A stretch of DNA of 64,000 nucleotides, from NCBI GenBank assembly GCA_003155135.1, contig PMFN01000047.1:20619-84618 (forward strand). Reading direction: 5' to 3'. This document shows, piece after piece, positions 17,449 to 26,643 of the stretch; position 1 is the stretch's first letter; each line of letters starts with the position of its first letter. Origin of the DNA: Acidimicrobiaceae bacterium (GTDB taxonomy: Bacteria > Actinomycetota > Acidimicrobiia > Acidimicrobiales > RAAP-2). The translations under genes were made by a program, and so were the position numbers. Below the pieces are notes generated by a model. That model searched no databases. It was not told the DNA's origin and saw only the letters and a program-made list of their open reading frames with translations.

Positions 17449-17533
17449 CGGAGGGAGTGGGATTCGAACCCACGGTGCCTTGCGACACAACGGTTTTCGA
17501 GACCGTCCGATTCGGCCACTCTCGCATCCCTCC
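17449..17533 (-). tRNA. tRNA-Ser (anticodon CGA)
   Basis: 85-nt class II tRNA. The acceptor stem GGAGGGA pairs with TCCCTCC, with discriminator G. Anticodon stem-loop ACGGT-CTCGAAA-ACCGT gives anticodon CGA, reading UCG. A long variable arm and a GTTCGAATC T-loop are present. CCA is not encoded. It lies just downstream of tadA on the same strand. Confidence 0.95.
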
Positions 17534-17543
17534 GGCGACGAGG

Positions 17544-18071
17544 TTAGTGGCTGGCGGAGGATGGGTTTTCCTGTACTGCGCTCCGCCGGTCGGCGAAGAA
17601 TGTGGTGAGAAGCAGCGCACCCTGGCCGCCCAGCACGCCGGCCGTCACGGCGACCTCGTGGTTGAGCCTCGGGTCGCAGCACAGGTTGTAGAGCGAGCCA
17701 CAGGCGCCGGCCTTGGGGTCGGCGGCCCCGAAGACGAGGCGAGAGATTCTCGCGTTGACCGTGGCCCCCGCGCACATTGGACATGGCTCGAGTGTCACGT
17801 AGAGCGTCGCGTCCGCGAGGCGCCACGACCCCAACGCTCTCGCCGCGTCCCTGAGGGCGAGCAGCTCCGCATGGGCGGTCGGATCCTGCGTGCGCTCGCG
17901 TTCGTTGTGGCGCTGGGCGACGACACGGCCGCCCACCACCACCACGGCCCCGACCGGCACGTCACCGTGCCCGAGGGCAGCCCTTGCCTCGCCAAGCGCG
18001 GTGGCCATGTGCGCCTCGTCGTTGGCGGCGGCGTCAGCCGTCAGCACGCCCGGATCAGGAGGAGTGGCCAT
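17544..18071 (-). CDS. tadA: tRNA-specific adenosine deaminase TadA
   Basis: 175-residue zinc deaminase that converts the wobble adenosine of tRNA-Arg(ACG) to inosine. The active site is visible: zinc histidine and proton-shuttling glutamate in DPTAHAELLALRDAA, and the two zinc cysteines in LEPCPMCAGATVNARI. VPVGAVVV precedes the site, as in the family, and GSLYNL follows. ATG 18071 is chosen because a minus-strand TAACAT hexamer (18085-18080) lies 8 nt upstream with no Shine-Dalgarno, consistent with a leaderless mRNA. The gene is sandwiched between two co-oriented tRNA-Ser genes. Related cytidine or guanine deaminases are unlikely given the exact TadA motifs. Confidence 0.93.
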   Translation of the reverse strand: MATPPDPGVLTADAAANDEAHMATALGEARAALGHGDVPVGAVVVVGGRVVAQRHNERERTQDPTAHAELLALRDAARALGSWRLADATLYVTLEPCPMCAGATVNARISRLVFGAADPKAGACGSLYNLCCDPRLNHEVAVTAGVLGGQGALLLTTFFADRRSAVQENPSSASH

Positions 18072-18186
18072 TGGGCAGGATGTTAACGACGCCAGCCATC
18101 CCAAGGTCAGCAGCGATGGCAACCGGCCTCTTGTCGGTGTCCGCCCGTTGTGTCCGGTCATCTCGCGCAGATCATGGAACCCAGAG

Positions 18187-18271
18187 CGGAGGAGGTGGGA
18201 TTTGAACCCACGGTGGGTTGCCCCACACACGATTTCCAATCGTGCCGATTCGGCCGCTCTCGCACTCCTCC
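18187..18271 (-). tRNA. tRNA-Ser (anticodon GGA)
   Basis: 85-nt class II tRNA. The acceptor GGAGGAG pairs with CTCCTCC, discriminator G. Anticodon stem-loop CACGA-TTGGAAA-TCGTG gives GGA, reading UCC and UCU. A long variable arm and a GTTCAAATC T-loop are present; CCA is not encoded. Same strand as tadA and the other tRNA-Ser, with which it shares acceptor-end similarity. Confidence 0.95.
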
Positions 18272-18410
18272 GGGAATGTGGTCGAGCGCCCTGGGCTGAT
18301 CGGCCCTGGCAATTTCGACCATTGCAGCCCCGACAGGCTAACCGAGCGCACCCGCACCCTCAGCCTGGCGCCGGACTCCTCGCTGCCGGGAACCGATAAC
18401 GTTGCGGTGC

Positions 18411-18552
18411 GCCGTCCCGACGTTGGGTGCGGTGGCCGGGTCCTGCGCAACGGCCGCTCGTGAACCGAGTCAGGGTCGGAAGGCAGCAGCTCTCAGCGGG
18501 TGAGGCCGTGTGCCGTAGTCAACCTGGCCACCGCACCGAGCGTCGGGGCGGG
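18411..18552 (+). ncRNA. ffs: Bacterial signal recognition particle RNA (SRP RNA)
   Basis: RNA core of the SRP that targets nascent membrane proteins with Ffh. The conserved apical domain is recognisable (AGTCAGGGTCGGAAGGCAGC, then AGCTCTCAGC), including the GGAA tetraloop and the asymmetric loop that bind Ffh. The flanks close it: GGTGCGGTGGCC (18426-18437) is the exact complement of GGCCACCGCACC (18526-18537), and CGTCCCGACG-like sequence at 18412-18422 pairs with 18541-18551. The ends are therefore estimated from the helix. TAACGT at 18397-18402 is a plausible -10. Position directly upstream of dnaX is common in bacteria. Confidence 0.85.
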
Positions 18553-18599
18553 TGCGCCCCCGACGGCAGTGGGGGTGCTCCCCGGTAGGATCGCCTCCC

Positions 18600-20396
18600 A
18601 TGGGCGAGACCGACGTGAGCGAAAAATCAGACGCCTCCGACCAGCCCTTCGTGAGCCTCTACCGACGGTTCCGGCCCGGGACCTTCTCGGAGCTGCGTGG
18701 CCAGCCCCACGTGGTGCGCGCGCTACAGAGCGCGGTGCGCGACGGCCACGTCGCCCACGCCTACCTCTTCAGCGGCCCACGGGGCACCGGCAAGACATCG
18801 AGTGCGAGGATCCTCGCCAAGGCGCTCAACTGCCAGGCGCCCCAAGACGGGGAGCCGTGCGGGGTGTGCACCTCGTGCATCGAGATCGCCCGGGGTAGCT
18901 CGCTCGACGTCCACGAGCTCGACGCCGCGTCCAACAACGGGGTCGACGCCATGCGCGACCTCGTGGCCCACGCCGCCCTCGGGACGCCGGGGCGTTGGAA
19001 GGTCTATATCGTCGACGAGGTCCACATGCTCTCGACGGCCGCGGCGAACGCCCTGTTGAAGACGCTCGAGGAGCCGCCGTCGCACGTGGTCTTCGTGCTC
19101 GCCACCACCGACCCCCAGAAGGTCCCAGCCACCATCCGCAGCCGGACCCAGCACTTCGAGTTCCGCCTGTTCAGCGCCGAAACGCTCGACGAGCTGCTGC
19201 GCGACGTGCGCAGCGAGGCGGGCCTCGACATCAGCGACGAGACATTGGCCTCCGCCGTTCGACGCGGGCGGGGCTCGGCGCGCGACGCCCTCTCCGCCCT
19301 CGACCAGGCAGCCGCCACCGGCTCCGCCGACGAGGGCCGGCCCGAGGTGTCGTCGGTCGTCGAGGCGCTCTGCGCCGGCGACGCCGCCGCCGCTCTCGTG
19401 GCGACCGCCGCCCTCCATGAGGCCGGGTGGGGACCCCAACAGCTCGCCGGAGAGCTCGTCGCCGAGCTCCGGCAGGGCTTCCTCCTCACCGTCGCCCCCG
19501 AGCTGACCGATGCCACGGGCGCCGAGCGCGAGCGGCTCGTCGACCAGTCCGGCCGCCTCGGGCTCGCCCGGCTGGTTCGCGGCATGGAGGTGCTCGGGCG
19601 CTCCCAGGTCGACATGCGCGACGCGCCCGACGCCCGTGTCATCCTCGAGGTGGCTCTCGTCCGACTCGTCCGGCCCGAACTCGACGACGACGGGCCGGCG
19701 CTGGTGGAACGGCTCGCCCGGCTCGAGCGGGCCGTGGCAGCCGGTGTCCAGAGCGCACCGGTTTCTGCCGCTGCCCCCACCGCCGAGCCCGCCGCCCCGG
19801 CGGCCCCGAAGGGCCCGCTCGCGTCGCGCCCGGCCCTCGGCGCCCACCGGCGCAAGGCGAAGAGCGAGCCCGACGCGCCGACGAGCGCGCCCATGGACAG
19901 CGCGCCGCCGCCGCCCGGCCCTGATCAGGTCCCCGCATCGGATCCGGCGCCGGCCACGGCCGGGCAGCTGCCGTCGCGAGACGACCTCGTCGAGGCGTGG
20001 GGGGACCACATCATCGGGCGGCTCAGCCCACGCGCCAAGGCACTGTTCATCGCCGGGCGCTTCATCGAGGTCGACGACGCGGGGGCGGTGTTCGCCCTCC
20101 CGAACGCAGCGCACCTCGAGCATGCGAAGGACAGCACCAAGGCCGTCGAGGCTGCCCTCGAGGAGCACTTCGGGGTCAGGGTCCCCCTCCGACTGGTCAT
20201 CGACGAGGACCGGCCGGCTGCACCGGCCGTTCGCCGGTCACCGGCACGGTCGGGGACGCAGCGCACCGATGACCCGGCCGACCTCGAGGACGATGACTTC
20301 GACCCGACCGACGCCGGTGACTCGGTCCGCGTCGAGACGGTGGCCGAGGCGCGGCTGCTCGAGGCGTTCCCGGGTGCCGAAGAGGTGACGTCGTAA
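18600..20396 (+). CDS. dnaX: DNA polymerase III subunit gamma/tau
   Basis: 598-residue clamp-loader ATPase. The AAA+ region comprises Walker [21 protein letters not shown], the four-cysteine zinc element ([16 protein letters not shown]), Walker [11 protein letters not shown] and the SRTQHFEFR arginine-finger motif. A Pro/Ala-rich linker (about residues 400-470) leads to a C-terminal domain that should contact the polymerase and DnaB. No slippery sequence for a short gamma form is apparent, so one product is likely. ATG 18600 is chosen: TAGGAT (18586-18591) lies 8 nt upstream. recR begins 1 nt after the stop, so both are one operon; the usual ybaB/ebfC gene between them is absent. Confidence 0.96.
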   Translation: MGETDVSEKSDASDQPFVSLYRRFRPGTFSELRGQPHVVRALQSAVRDGHVAHAYLFSGPRGTGKTSSARILAKALNCQAPQDGEPCGVCTSCIEIARGSSLDVHELDAASNNGVDAMRDLVAHAALGTPGRWKVYIVDEVHMLSTAAANALLKTLEEPPSHVVFVLATTDPQKVPATIRSRTQHFEFRLFSAETLDELLRDVRSEAGLDISDETLASAVRRGRGSARDALSALDQAAATGSADEGRPEVSSVVEALCAGDAAAALVATAALHEAGWGPQQLAGELVAELRQGFLLTVAPELTDATGAERERLVDQSGRLGLARLVRGMEVLGRSQVDMRDAPDARVILEVALVRLVRPELDDDGPALVERLARLERAVAAGVQSAPVSAAAPTAEPAAPAAPKGPLASRPALGAHRRKAKSEPDAPTSAPMDSAPPPPGPDQVPASDPAPATAGQLPSRDDLVEAWGDHIIGRLSPRAKALFIAGRFIEVDDAGAVFALPNAAHLEHAKDSTKAVEAALEEHFGVRVPLRLVIDEDRPAAPAVRRSPARSGTQRTDDPADLEDDDFDPTDAGDSVRVETVAEARLLEAFPGAEEVTS

Positions 20397-20397
20397 C

Positions 20398-21000
20398 ATG
20401 TACACCGGCCCACTGCGGGCGTTGATCGACGAGCTCGGCATGCTCCCGGGCGTTGGCCCGAAATCGGCACAGCGGATGGCGTTCCACATCTTGAAGGTGC
20501 CAACCGAGGACGCACTGCGACTCTCCGACGCCATCGTCTCGGTGAAGGAGCGCACCACCTTGTGCGCCGTCTGCTTCAACGTGGCCGAGGGCGGCGAGCT
20601 CTGTGGGATCTGCGCCGACGACCGACGCGACCCGAGCGTGCTGTGCGTGGTCGAGGACCCCCGCGACATCGTCTCGGTCGAGCGCACCGGGGAGTTCTCG
20701 GGCCGCTACCACGTGCTCGGCGGCGCGCTGAACCCGCTCGAGGGCGTCGGCCCCGAGCAGCTCCGTGTACGCGAGCTGCTGGCGCGTGTCGAGGCCCACG
20801 AGGTGACTGAGGCGATCCTGTGCACCAACCCCAACTTGGAGGGTGAGGCGACAGCGATGTACCTCGCCCGCCTCCTCAAGCCGCTCGGGATCCGGATCAC
20901 TCGGCTGGCCAGCGGGCTGCCGGTCGGCGGCGACCTCGAGTACGCCGACGAGCTCACCCTCGGACGGGCCCTCGAGGGCCGCCGGGACCTCGAGGGCTGA
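20398..21000 (+). CDS. recR: Recombination mediator protein RecR
   Basis: 200-residue RecR, full family length. Helix-hairpin-helix [20 protein letters not shown] is at the N-terminus, the C4 zinc finger spans C-AV-C...C-GI-C, and the Toprim domain carries [17 protein letters not shown] with the DxEG-like [21 protein letters not shown]. The C-terminal [22 protein letters not shown] is the RecR signature. With RecO it loads RecA on single-stranded gaps. It follows dnaX with a 1-nt gap and no independent promoter visible. Confidence 0.97.
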   Translation: MYTGPLRALIDELGMLPGVGPKSAQRMAFHILKVPTEDALRLSDAIVSVKERTTLCAVCFNVAEGGELCGICADDRRDPSVLCVVEDPRDIVSVERTGEFSGRYHVLGGALNPLEGVGPEQLRVRELLARVEAHEVTEAILCTNPNLEGEATAMYLARLLKPLGIRITRLASGLPVGGDLEYADELTLGRALEGRRDLEG

Positions 21001-21016
21001 CCGGCCCGAGCGGCGA

Positions 21017-21277
21017 TCAGCCCGGGCGCGCCGCTGCGCCGTCGAGGCGCGCGCGGAGCTCGCCCATGGCGAGGGGGCCCTCCCACTGGTGCTCGCCGAT
21101 GAACAACACGACCTCGCGCAAGAAGATCGCGCCGGGATCGCCCCAGTTGGCCAGCCGGTCGGTCACGAGCCACGGTTCGCGCTCGAGGCCGAGGAGCCGG
21201 TCGTGCCGAGGGGACTGCCCATGGCGGCACGCGCAGACGGGCCGTTGCAGCTGGCCGAAGGCGGTGCTCGCCGACAT
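21017..21277 (-). CDS. Conserved-looking small protein of unknown function
   Basis: 86 residues from ATG 21277; not recognised. The sequence is protein-like, with CACRHG near residue 16, LEREPWLVTDRLANWGDPGAIFLREVVLFIGEH in the middle and a short acidic/basic end; a compact alpha/beta domain is plausible. No signal peptide or membrane segment. No Shine-Dalgarno or TANNNT hexamer is seen before this ATG, so the start is uncertain and the frame stays open further upstream. It is convergent with recR (stop 16 nt away) and divergent from the SixA-like gene. Confidence 0.5.
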   Translation of the reverse strand: MSASTAFGQLQRPVCACRHGQSPRHDRLLGLEREPWLVTDRLANWGDPGAIFLREVVLFIGEHQWEGPLAMGELRARLDGAAARPG

Positions 21278-21377
21278 GGTCGACGGCTGCCCAACCCGGG
21301 GTGCGCACAAACGCCAACGCGCAGGAATTCGTCGAGGATCCGAGCGCGGCCGGTGTGCCCACGCCACACTGGTGGGC

Positions 21378-21929
21378 GTGGAGCACACCGCACCGACTCG
21401 CCTCCTGTGGCTGCTGCGCCACGCGAAGACCCTGACCGACCCGCCCAAGGGCGGTGGGGACCACGACCGCGCACTCGCCCCTCGGGGCACACGAGACGCC
21501 AACGCCCTCGGCGCCCGCCTCGGACCCGGCGGCGACGCACTCGACCTCGCCGCCGAGACGTTCCCCCAGCTCGTGCTGTCCTCGGACGCGGTGCGAACGG
21601 AGCAGACCACGCGCCTCGTGTGGGAGCCGACCCCCGAGCCACCGACCCTGGTCTTCGACCCTGCCCTCTACAGCGCCTCGCCCGAAGAGGTCATGGCCAC
21701 CGTCGGCGGCGTCGACGACGAGGTCACCTCGATGATGGTGGTCGGGCACAACCCCACGGCCCATGAACTCGCCCTGGGCCTCGGTTTGTCACCGCAGGAC
21801 CGCAAGCCCGTCGAGCGTGCCGGATTCCCGACGTGTTCGCTCGCCGTCTTCAGCTTCGACGTCGACCACTGGCACGAGGCCGCCCAGGGGGCGGCAACCC
21901 TGGTAGCCCTCTTCACCCCGCCCTACTGA
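21378..21929 (+). CDS. SixA-like histidine phosphatase
   Basis: 183-residue histidine-phosphatase superfamily protein. The catalytic RHG-type motif appears as LLRHAKT (SixA-type RHAK). The second conserved region is VLSSDAVRTEQTTRLVW, and the second catalytic histidine lies in MMVVGHNPTAHELA. SixA proteins remove phosphate from phosphohistidine on signalling or phosphotransfer proteins; the target here is unknown. GTG 21378 is chosen because homology begins right after it and a CACACT hexamer (21365-21370) lies 7 nt upstream, a variant of the leaderless signal. It converges with the thiolase gene 22 nt downstream. Confidence 0.8.
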   Translation: MEHTAPTRLLWLLRHAKTLTDPPKGGGDHDRALAPRGTRDANALGARLGPGGDALDLAAETFPQLVLSSDAVRTEQTTRLVWEPTPEPPTLVFDPALYSASPEEVMATVGGVDDEVTSMMVVGHNPTAHELALGLGLSPQDRKPVERAGFPTCSLAVFSFDVDHWHEAAQGAATLVALFTPPY

Positions 21930-21951
21930 GCGGAGAACGGCGCGAGCCCGA

Positions 21952-23136
21952 TCAGGCGATCGTGCGCAGCACCGCGGCGTCGCCCTGGCCGCCGCCGCCG
22001 CAGAGCGCGACCGCAGCAGTCCCGCCGCCACGGCGGCCGAGCTCGTAGAGGGCGGTGAGCGCGAGGCGAGCGCCCGACATGCCGACAGGGTGCCCGAGGG
22101 CGACCGCCCCGCCGTTCACGTTGATGATGCTTTCGTCGATCCCGAGCTCGTCGGCCGAGGCGAGCCCGACCACCGCGAACGCCTCGTTGATCTCGAAGAG
22201 GTCCACGTCGCCGACGCCCGCCCCGATCTTCGACAGCGCCCGCAGGATGGCCTGGGAGGGCTGGTGGAGGAGCGAGGTCTCGGGGCCGGCCACCTGGCCG
22301 TAGCTGACCAGCTCGCCGAGCGGGGTGACGCCGAGCTCGTCGGCCTTGGCCCGCGACATCACGACGACCGCGGCACCGCCGTCGGAGATCTGTGACGCGT
22401 TGCCCGCGGTGATGGTGCCGGCCTTGTCGAAGGCCGGACGCAGCGAGCCGAGGGATTCGGCCGTGGTGCCGGGGCGCACACCCTCGTCGGTGTCGACGAC
22501 GATCGGGTCGCCCTTGCGCTGGGGCACCTCGACAGCGACGATCTCGTCGGCCAGGCGGCCCTCCTTGATGGCGGCGGCGGCCTTCTCGTGGCTGGCGGCC
22601 GAGAAGGCGTCCTGGCGCTCGCGAGAGACGCCGACCTTCTCGTTGTAGCGCTCGGTGGCGAGCCCCATGGCGCAGTGGTCGAAGGCGCACGTGAGGCCGT
22701 CGAACATCATCGAGTCGACGAGCACGCCGTCGCCCAGGCGGTAGCCGGCCCGGGCACCGGGCAGCAGGTAGGGGGCCTGGGTCATCGACTCCATGCCGCC
22801 GGCGACCACGATCTCGGCGTCGCCAGCGTTGATCATCTGGTCGGCGAGGTAGATGGCGTTGAGGCCCGAGAGGCAGACCTTGTTCACCGTGGTGGCGGGC
22901 ACCGACAGCGGGATGCCCGCGTTGTTGGCGGCCTGGCGGGCGGAGATCTGGCCCGTGCCGGCCTGGATGACCTGGCCCATGAACACGTAGTCGACCTGGT
23001 CGGGGGCGACACCGGCGCGCTCGAGCGCGGCGCGGATGGCGAAGCCTCCGAGTTCGGTGGCGGCGAAGCCGCCGAGGGCGCCCGAGAGCTTCCCGATGGG
23101 GGTGCGAGCACCGGCGACGATGACGGATCCAGGCAT
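21952..23136 (-). CDS. Acetyl-CoA C-acetyltransferase (thiolase)
   Basis: 394-residue thiolase II-type enzyme condensing two acetyl-CoA to acetoacetyl-CoA, or the reverse. Nucleophile cysteine is in VNKVCLSGLNAI (near residue 90); GGMESMTQAPYLL follows; the catalytic histidine is in GGAVALGHPVGMSGAR and the second cysteine in ALCGGGGQGDA. NEAFA (in LFEINEAFAVV) is present as in biosynthetic thiolases. GGAGGT lies before ATG 23136. The gene is divergent from ccr, 140 bp apart, so the first step and the signature step of the ethylmalonyl-CoA pathway share a control region. Role in that pathway, in PHB-like storage or in ketone metabolism is inferred from context. Confidence 0.92.
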   Translation of the reverse strand: MPGSVIVAGARTPIGKLSGALGGFAATELGGFAIRAALERAGVAPDQVDYVFMGQVIQAGTGQISARQAANNAGIPLSVPATTVNKVCLSGLNAIYLADQMINAGDAEIVVAGGMESMTQAPYLLPGARAGYRLGDGVLVDSMMFDGLTCAFDHCAMGLATERYNEKVGVSRERQDAFSAASHEKAAAAIKEGRLADEIVAVEVPQRKGDPIVVDTDEGVRPGTTAESLGSLRPAFDKAGTITAGNASQISDGGAAVVVMSRAKADELGVTPLGELVSYGQVAGPETSLLHQPSQAILRALSKIGAGVGDVDLFEINEAFAVVGLASADELGIDESIINVNGGAVALGHPVGMSGARLALTALYELGRRGGGTAAVALCGGGGQGDAAVLRTIA

Positions 23137-23276
23137 TGTGTGACCTCCGAACGATGGGTGCCCGACTGCCGTCGGGCCTGCGGCGCCACCGGGGCGGCTG
23201 GGCTGCCCGGGTCGTACCGTCCGCCGGGATGTCCCGGCAGGCCGCCCATACTACGGGCCAGGTATCGTCGGTGCCC

Positions 23277-24617
23277 ATGAGCGAGATCCTCCAAGCCGTA
23301 CTCGACGGCGCCGACGGCGCCGAGCTGGCCGCACTGCCCCTCCCCGAGTCCTATCGCGGGGCCCTGGTGCGCCGCGAGGAGATTCAGATGTTCGAGGGCG
23401 TCGACTCGGCCGAGAAGGACCCCCGCAAGTCGCTCCACGTCGAAGAGGTCGCCCTCCCCGAGCTCGCCCCCGACGAGGCGTACGTGGCCGTCATGGCGTC
23501 ATCGATCAACTTCAACACGGTGTGGTCGGCCATCTTCGAGCCGCTCCCCACGTTTGGGTTCTTGGACCGGTTGGGCAAGGAGAGCACCTGGGGCGCCCGC
23601 CACGCCCTCGGCTACCACGTGGTCGGCTCGGACGCGTCAGGCGTCGTCCTCAAGGTGGGCTCGGCGGTGCGCAACTGGAAGCCCGGCGCCAAGGTGACGG
23701 TCCACTGCAACTACGTCGACGACCAGGACCCGTCCTCCCACGACGACTCCATGCTTGCCGCCAACCAGCGCATCTGGGGCTTCGAGACCAACTTCGGCGG
23801 CCTGGCGGAGATCGCGGTGGTCAAGGCGAACCAGCTCATGCCCAAACCCACGCACCTGTCCTGGGAGGAGTCGGCCGTCAACGCGCTGTGCAACTCGACC
23901 TCGTATCGCATGCTGGTGTCCAAGAACGGCGCAGGGATGTCCCAGGGCGACCGGGTGCTGGTCTGGGGTGCGAGCGGCGGCCTCGGCAGCTACGCCGTGC
24001 AGTACGTCCTCAACGGCGGGGGCATCCCGCTCGGGGTCGTCTCCTCGCCCGAGAAGGTCGAGCTGCTCCACGACTTCGGTGTTGACGCGGTCATCGACCG
24101 GCGCGCCGGCGACTACCGCTTCTGGCTCGACGAATTCCACCAGGACGAGTCGGAGTGGCGCCGCTTCGGCAAGGATGTGCGCGGCCTCATCGGCGAGGAC
24201 CCCGACATCGTCTTCGAGCACCCGGGGCGCCAGACCATGGGCGCCTCGGTGTTCGTGGCCAAGCGCGGCGGCCTGATCGTCACCTGTGCGGCGACCTCGG
24301 GCTACATGATCGAGTACGACAACCGGCACCTCTGGATGAAGCTCAAGTCCATCAAGGGCTCGCACTTCGCCAACTACCGCGAGGCGTGGGACGCCAATGC
24401 GCTCGTGTGCGAGGGCAAGATCCTCCCGCCGCTGTCGGCGGTCTACCCGTTGGCCGAGGTGGGGGAGGCCGCCTTCCAGGTCCACCGCAACCTCCACGAG
24501 GGCAAGATCGGCGTGCTCTGCCTGGCGCCGAGCGAGGGCCTCGGCATCGACGACCACGAGCTGCGCGAGCGAGTGGGCGAGGACCGCATCACCTTGTTCC
24601 GCCGCCACGGCGTATGA
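23277..24617 (+). CDS. ccr: Crotonyl-CoA carboxylase/reductase
   Basis: 446-residue MDR enzyme that reductively carboxylates crotonyl-CoA with NADPH and CO2 to (2S)-ethylmalonyl-CoA, the signature step of the ethylmalonyl-CoA pathway. Family hallmarks: SINFNTVWSAIFEP, IWGFETNFGGLAE, LMPKPTHLSWEESA, nucleotide-binding VLVWGASGGLGSYAVQ, and IKGSHFANYREAW. Residues known to form the CO2 pocket in a Streptomyces-type enzyme (an Asn in NFNTVW, Phe-Glu in GFE, His in GSHFANY) all appear present, so carboxylation rather than plain reduction is expected. ATG 23277 is preceded by TATCGT (23263-23268) at 8 nt, consistent with leaderless transcription. The epimerase follows after 26 nt. Confidence 0.93.
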   Translation: MSEILQAVLDGADGAELAALPLPESYRGALVRREEIQMFEGVDSAEKDPRKSLHVEEVALPELAPDEAYVAVMASSINFNTVWSAIFEPLPTFGFLDRLGKESTWGARHALGYHVVGSDASGVVLKVGSAVRNWKPGAKVTVHCNYVDDQDPSSHDDSMLAANQRIWGFETNFGGLAEIAVVKANQLMPKPTHLSWEESAVNALCNSTSYRMLVSKNGAGMSQGDRVLVWGASGGLGSYAVQYVLNGGGIPLGVVSSPEKVELLHDFGVDAVIDRRAGDYRFWLDEFHQDESEWRRFGKDVRGLIGEDPDIVFEHPGRQTMGASVFVAKRGGLIVTCAATSGYMIEYDNRHLWMKLKSIKGSHFANYREAWDANALVCEGKILPPLSAVYPLAEVGEAAFQVHRNLHEGKIGVLCLAPSEGLGIDDHELRERVGEDRITLFRRHGV

Positions 24618-24643
24618 CAGACGACCGCACGAAGGGAGCCCCC

Positions 24644-25042
24644 ATGTTCACCGAGATCGACCACGTGGCCATTGCCGTCAACGACCTCGACGCGGCCATC
24701 GACTGGTACGCCGAGAACTTCGGGGCGACCGTCGCCCACCGCGAGCGCGTCGAGTCCGACGGCGTCGAAGAGGCCCTCTTGGCCGTGGCTGATTCGTACA
24801 TCCAGCTCCTGTGCCCGACGAGCGAGGACTCCCCGGTGGCCAAGTACCTGGCCAAGAAGGGGGAGGGCCTCCACCACGTCGGCTACCGGGTCGACGACTG
24901 CGCGGCCGCCCTCGAGTCGGTGAAGTCCCACGGCGGGCGGGTCATCGACGAGGCGCCGCGGCCCGGCTCGCGCGGGACCACGGTCGCCTTCGTGCACCCG
25001 AAGACCTCCTTTGGCACCCTGATCGAGCTGGTGCAGGAGTAG
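24644..25042 (+). CDS. Methylmalonyl-CoA/ethylmalonyl-CoA epimerase
   Basis: 132-residue vicinal-oxygen-chelate protein of the methylmalonyl-CoA epimerase family. Metal ligands: His in [12 protein letters not shown], a central His in [13 protein letters not shown] and a Glu in GTLIELVQE; Gln in SYIQLLCP is also typical. It inverts the alpha-carbon of methylmalonyl-CoA and, in ethylmalonyl-CoA pathway organisms, of ethylmalonyl-CoA too. ATG 24644 has a clear AAGGGAG ribosome-binding site; an in-frame ATG at 24614 overlaps the ccr stop (ATGA) and would add 10 residues. Placement between ccr and the carboxylase beta gene fits both substrates. Confidence 0.9.
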   Translation: MFTEIDHVAIAVNDLDAAIDWYAENFGATVAHRERVESDGVEEALLAVADSYIQLLCPTSEDSPVAKYLAKKGEGLHHVGYRVDDCAAALESVKSHGGRVIDEAPRPGSRGTTVAFVHPKTSFGTLIELVQE

Positions 25043-25086
25043 CGGGCCAACTGGCCCCCGGTCCCTCCTCGGTTAGCCTCGGCTGC

Positions 25087-26643
25087 ATGGAACGCTCCAT
25101 GTCCAGCCGACTCGACGATCTCGCCGCCCGCAAGGAGGAGGCCCTCCACGCCGGCAGCCCGGCGTCGGTCGAGCGCCACCACGCCAAGGGCAAGATGACC
25201 GCCCGCGAGCGGATCGACTACCTGCTCGACGAGGGGTCGTTCCAAGAGCTCGACATGCTGGCCCGCCACCGGGCCCACGGCATGGGCCTCGAAGAGAACC
25301 GCCCGTACACCGACGGGGTGGTCACGGGCTTCGGGACCATCGACGGGCGCCGGGTCTGCCTCTTCAGCCAGGACTTCACCGTGTTCGGTGGGGCCCTCGG
25401 TGAGGTCTTCGCCGAGAAGATCCACAAGGTGATGGACCTCGCGGCCTCGATCGGCGTGCCGATGATCGGCCTCAACGACGGTGCGGGGGCGCGCATCCAA
25501 GAAGGGGTCGTGTCGCTGCACTCCTACGGCGGCATCTTCTTGCGCAACGTCACCGCGTCGGGCGTGGTCCCGCAGATCAGCGTGATCCTCGGCCCCTGCG
25601 CGGGCGGGGCCGTCTACTCCCCGGCGATGACCGACTTCATCTTCATGGTGCAGGGCACCAGCCACATGTTCATCACGGGTCCCGACGTGGTCAAGACCGT
25701 CACCGGTGAGGACGTGACCTTAGAAGAGCTCGGCGGCGCCATGAGCCACGCCACCAAGTCGGGTGTGGCCACGTTCGTCTCAGCCGACGAGAAGGCCTGC
25801 CTCGACGACGTGCGCTACCTGTTGTCGTTCCTCCCGGCCAACAACTTGGAAGAAGCCCCGACGGTGATGACCGGCGACGACCCGGACCGCTCGACCCCCG
25901 AGCTGATCGACATGATGCCGGCGTCGCCCAACCAGCCCTATGACATGAAAAAGGTCATCTCGGCGGTCGTCGACGACGGCGAGTACATGGAGGTCCACGC
26001 CCATTGGGCCATGTCGATCACCTGCGGCTTCGCCCGGGTGAACGGGCGGGTGATCGGTATCGTGGGCAACCAGCCGGCGGTGCTCGCCGGCGTGCTCGAC
26101 ATCGACTCCTCGGAGAAGGCGGCGCGCTTCGTGCGCACCTGCGACGCCTTCAACATCCCCCTCGTCACCTTCGTGGACGTGCCGGGCTTCATGCCGGGCA
26201 CCGACCAGGAGTACGGCGGGATCATCCGCCACGGCGCCAAGCTCCTCTACGCCTACTGCGAGTCGACGGTGCCGCGCATCCAGATCATCACCCGGAAGGC
26301 CTACGGCGGCGCCTACGTCGTCATGAACTCGAAGTCCATCGGGGCCGACCTGGCCTTCGCCTGGCCGTCCGCCGAGCTGGCGGTCATGGGCCCGAACGGG
26401 GCGGTCGAGATCGTCTACCGGCGAGAGCTGGCCGAGGCCGACGACCCCGTCGCCCGACGGGCAGAGCTGGTCGACGAGTACACCGAGCGCTACGCCAACC
26501 CCTACATCGCCGCCGAGCGGGGCTATGTCGACGACGTGATCAACCCGGCAGACACGCGCAAGGTCCTGGCCCGCAGCCTCGAGATGCTGGCCACCAAGCA
26601 CGAGGAGCTGCCCCGTCGCAAGCACGGGAACGTGCCGCTGTGA
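25087..26643 (+). CDS. Acyl-CoA carboxylase beta subunit (propionyl-CoA carboxylase type)
   Basis: 518-residue carboxyltransferase subunit, normal for the PccB/AccD family. N-terminal part: [82 protein letters not shown]-terminal part: [42 protein letters not shown] and [17 protein letters not shown]. With a biotinylated alpha subunit, not in this window, it carboxylates propionyl-CoA to methylmalonyl-CoA; acetyl-CoA cannot be excluded as substrate. TAGCCT (25074-25079) lies 7 nt before ATG 25087, suggesting an internal leaderless promoter. The stop overlaps the next start by 4 nt. Confidence 0.92.
   Translation: MERSMSSRLDDLAARKEEALHAGSPASVERHHAKGKMTARERIDYLLDEGSFQELDMLARHRAHGMGLEENRPYTDGVVTGFGTIDGRRVCLFSQDFTVFGGALGEVFAEKIHKVMDLAASIGVPMIGLNDGAGARIQEGVVSLHSYGGIFLRNVTASGVVPQISVILGPCAGGAVYSPAMTDFIFMVQGTSHMFITGPDVVKTVTGEDVTLEELGGAMSHATKSGVATFVSADEKACLDDVRYLLSFLPANNLEEAPTVMTGDDPDRSTPELIDMMPASPNQPYDMKKVISAVVDDGEYMEVHAHWAMSITCGFARVNGRVIGIVGNQPAVLAGVLDIDSSEKAARFVRTCDAFNIPLVTFVDVPGFMPGTDQEYGGIIRHGAKLLYAYCESTVPRIQIITRKAYGGAYVVMNSKSIGADLAFAWPSAELAVMGPNGAVEIVYRRELAEADDPVARRAELVDEYTERYANPYIAAERGYVDDVINPADTRKVLARSLEMLATKHEELPRRKHGNVPL

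Noticed and set aside
17031-17533. Possible integrated element or attachment site beside tRNA-Ser
   Set aside because: No integrase, no repeated tRNA 3' end and no shift in gene content; only a short non-coding gap.
18600-20396. Programmed frameshift in dnaX for a short gamma subunit
   Set aside because: No A-rich slippery heptamer is visible in this GC-rich gene and the frame runs intact to the C-terminal domain.
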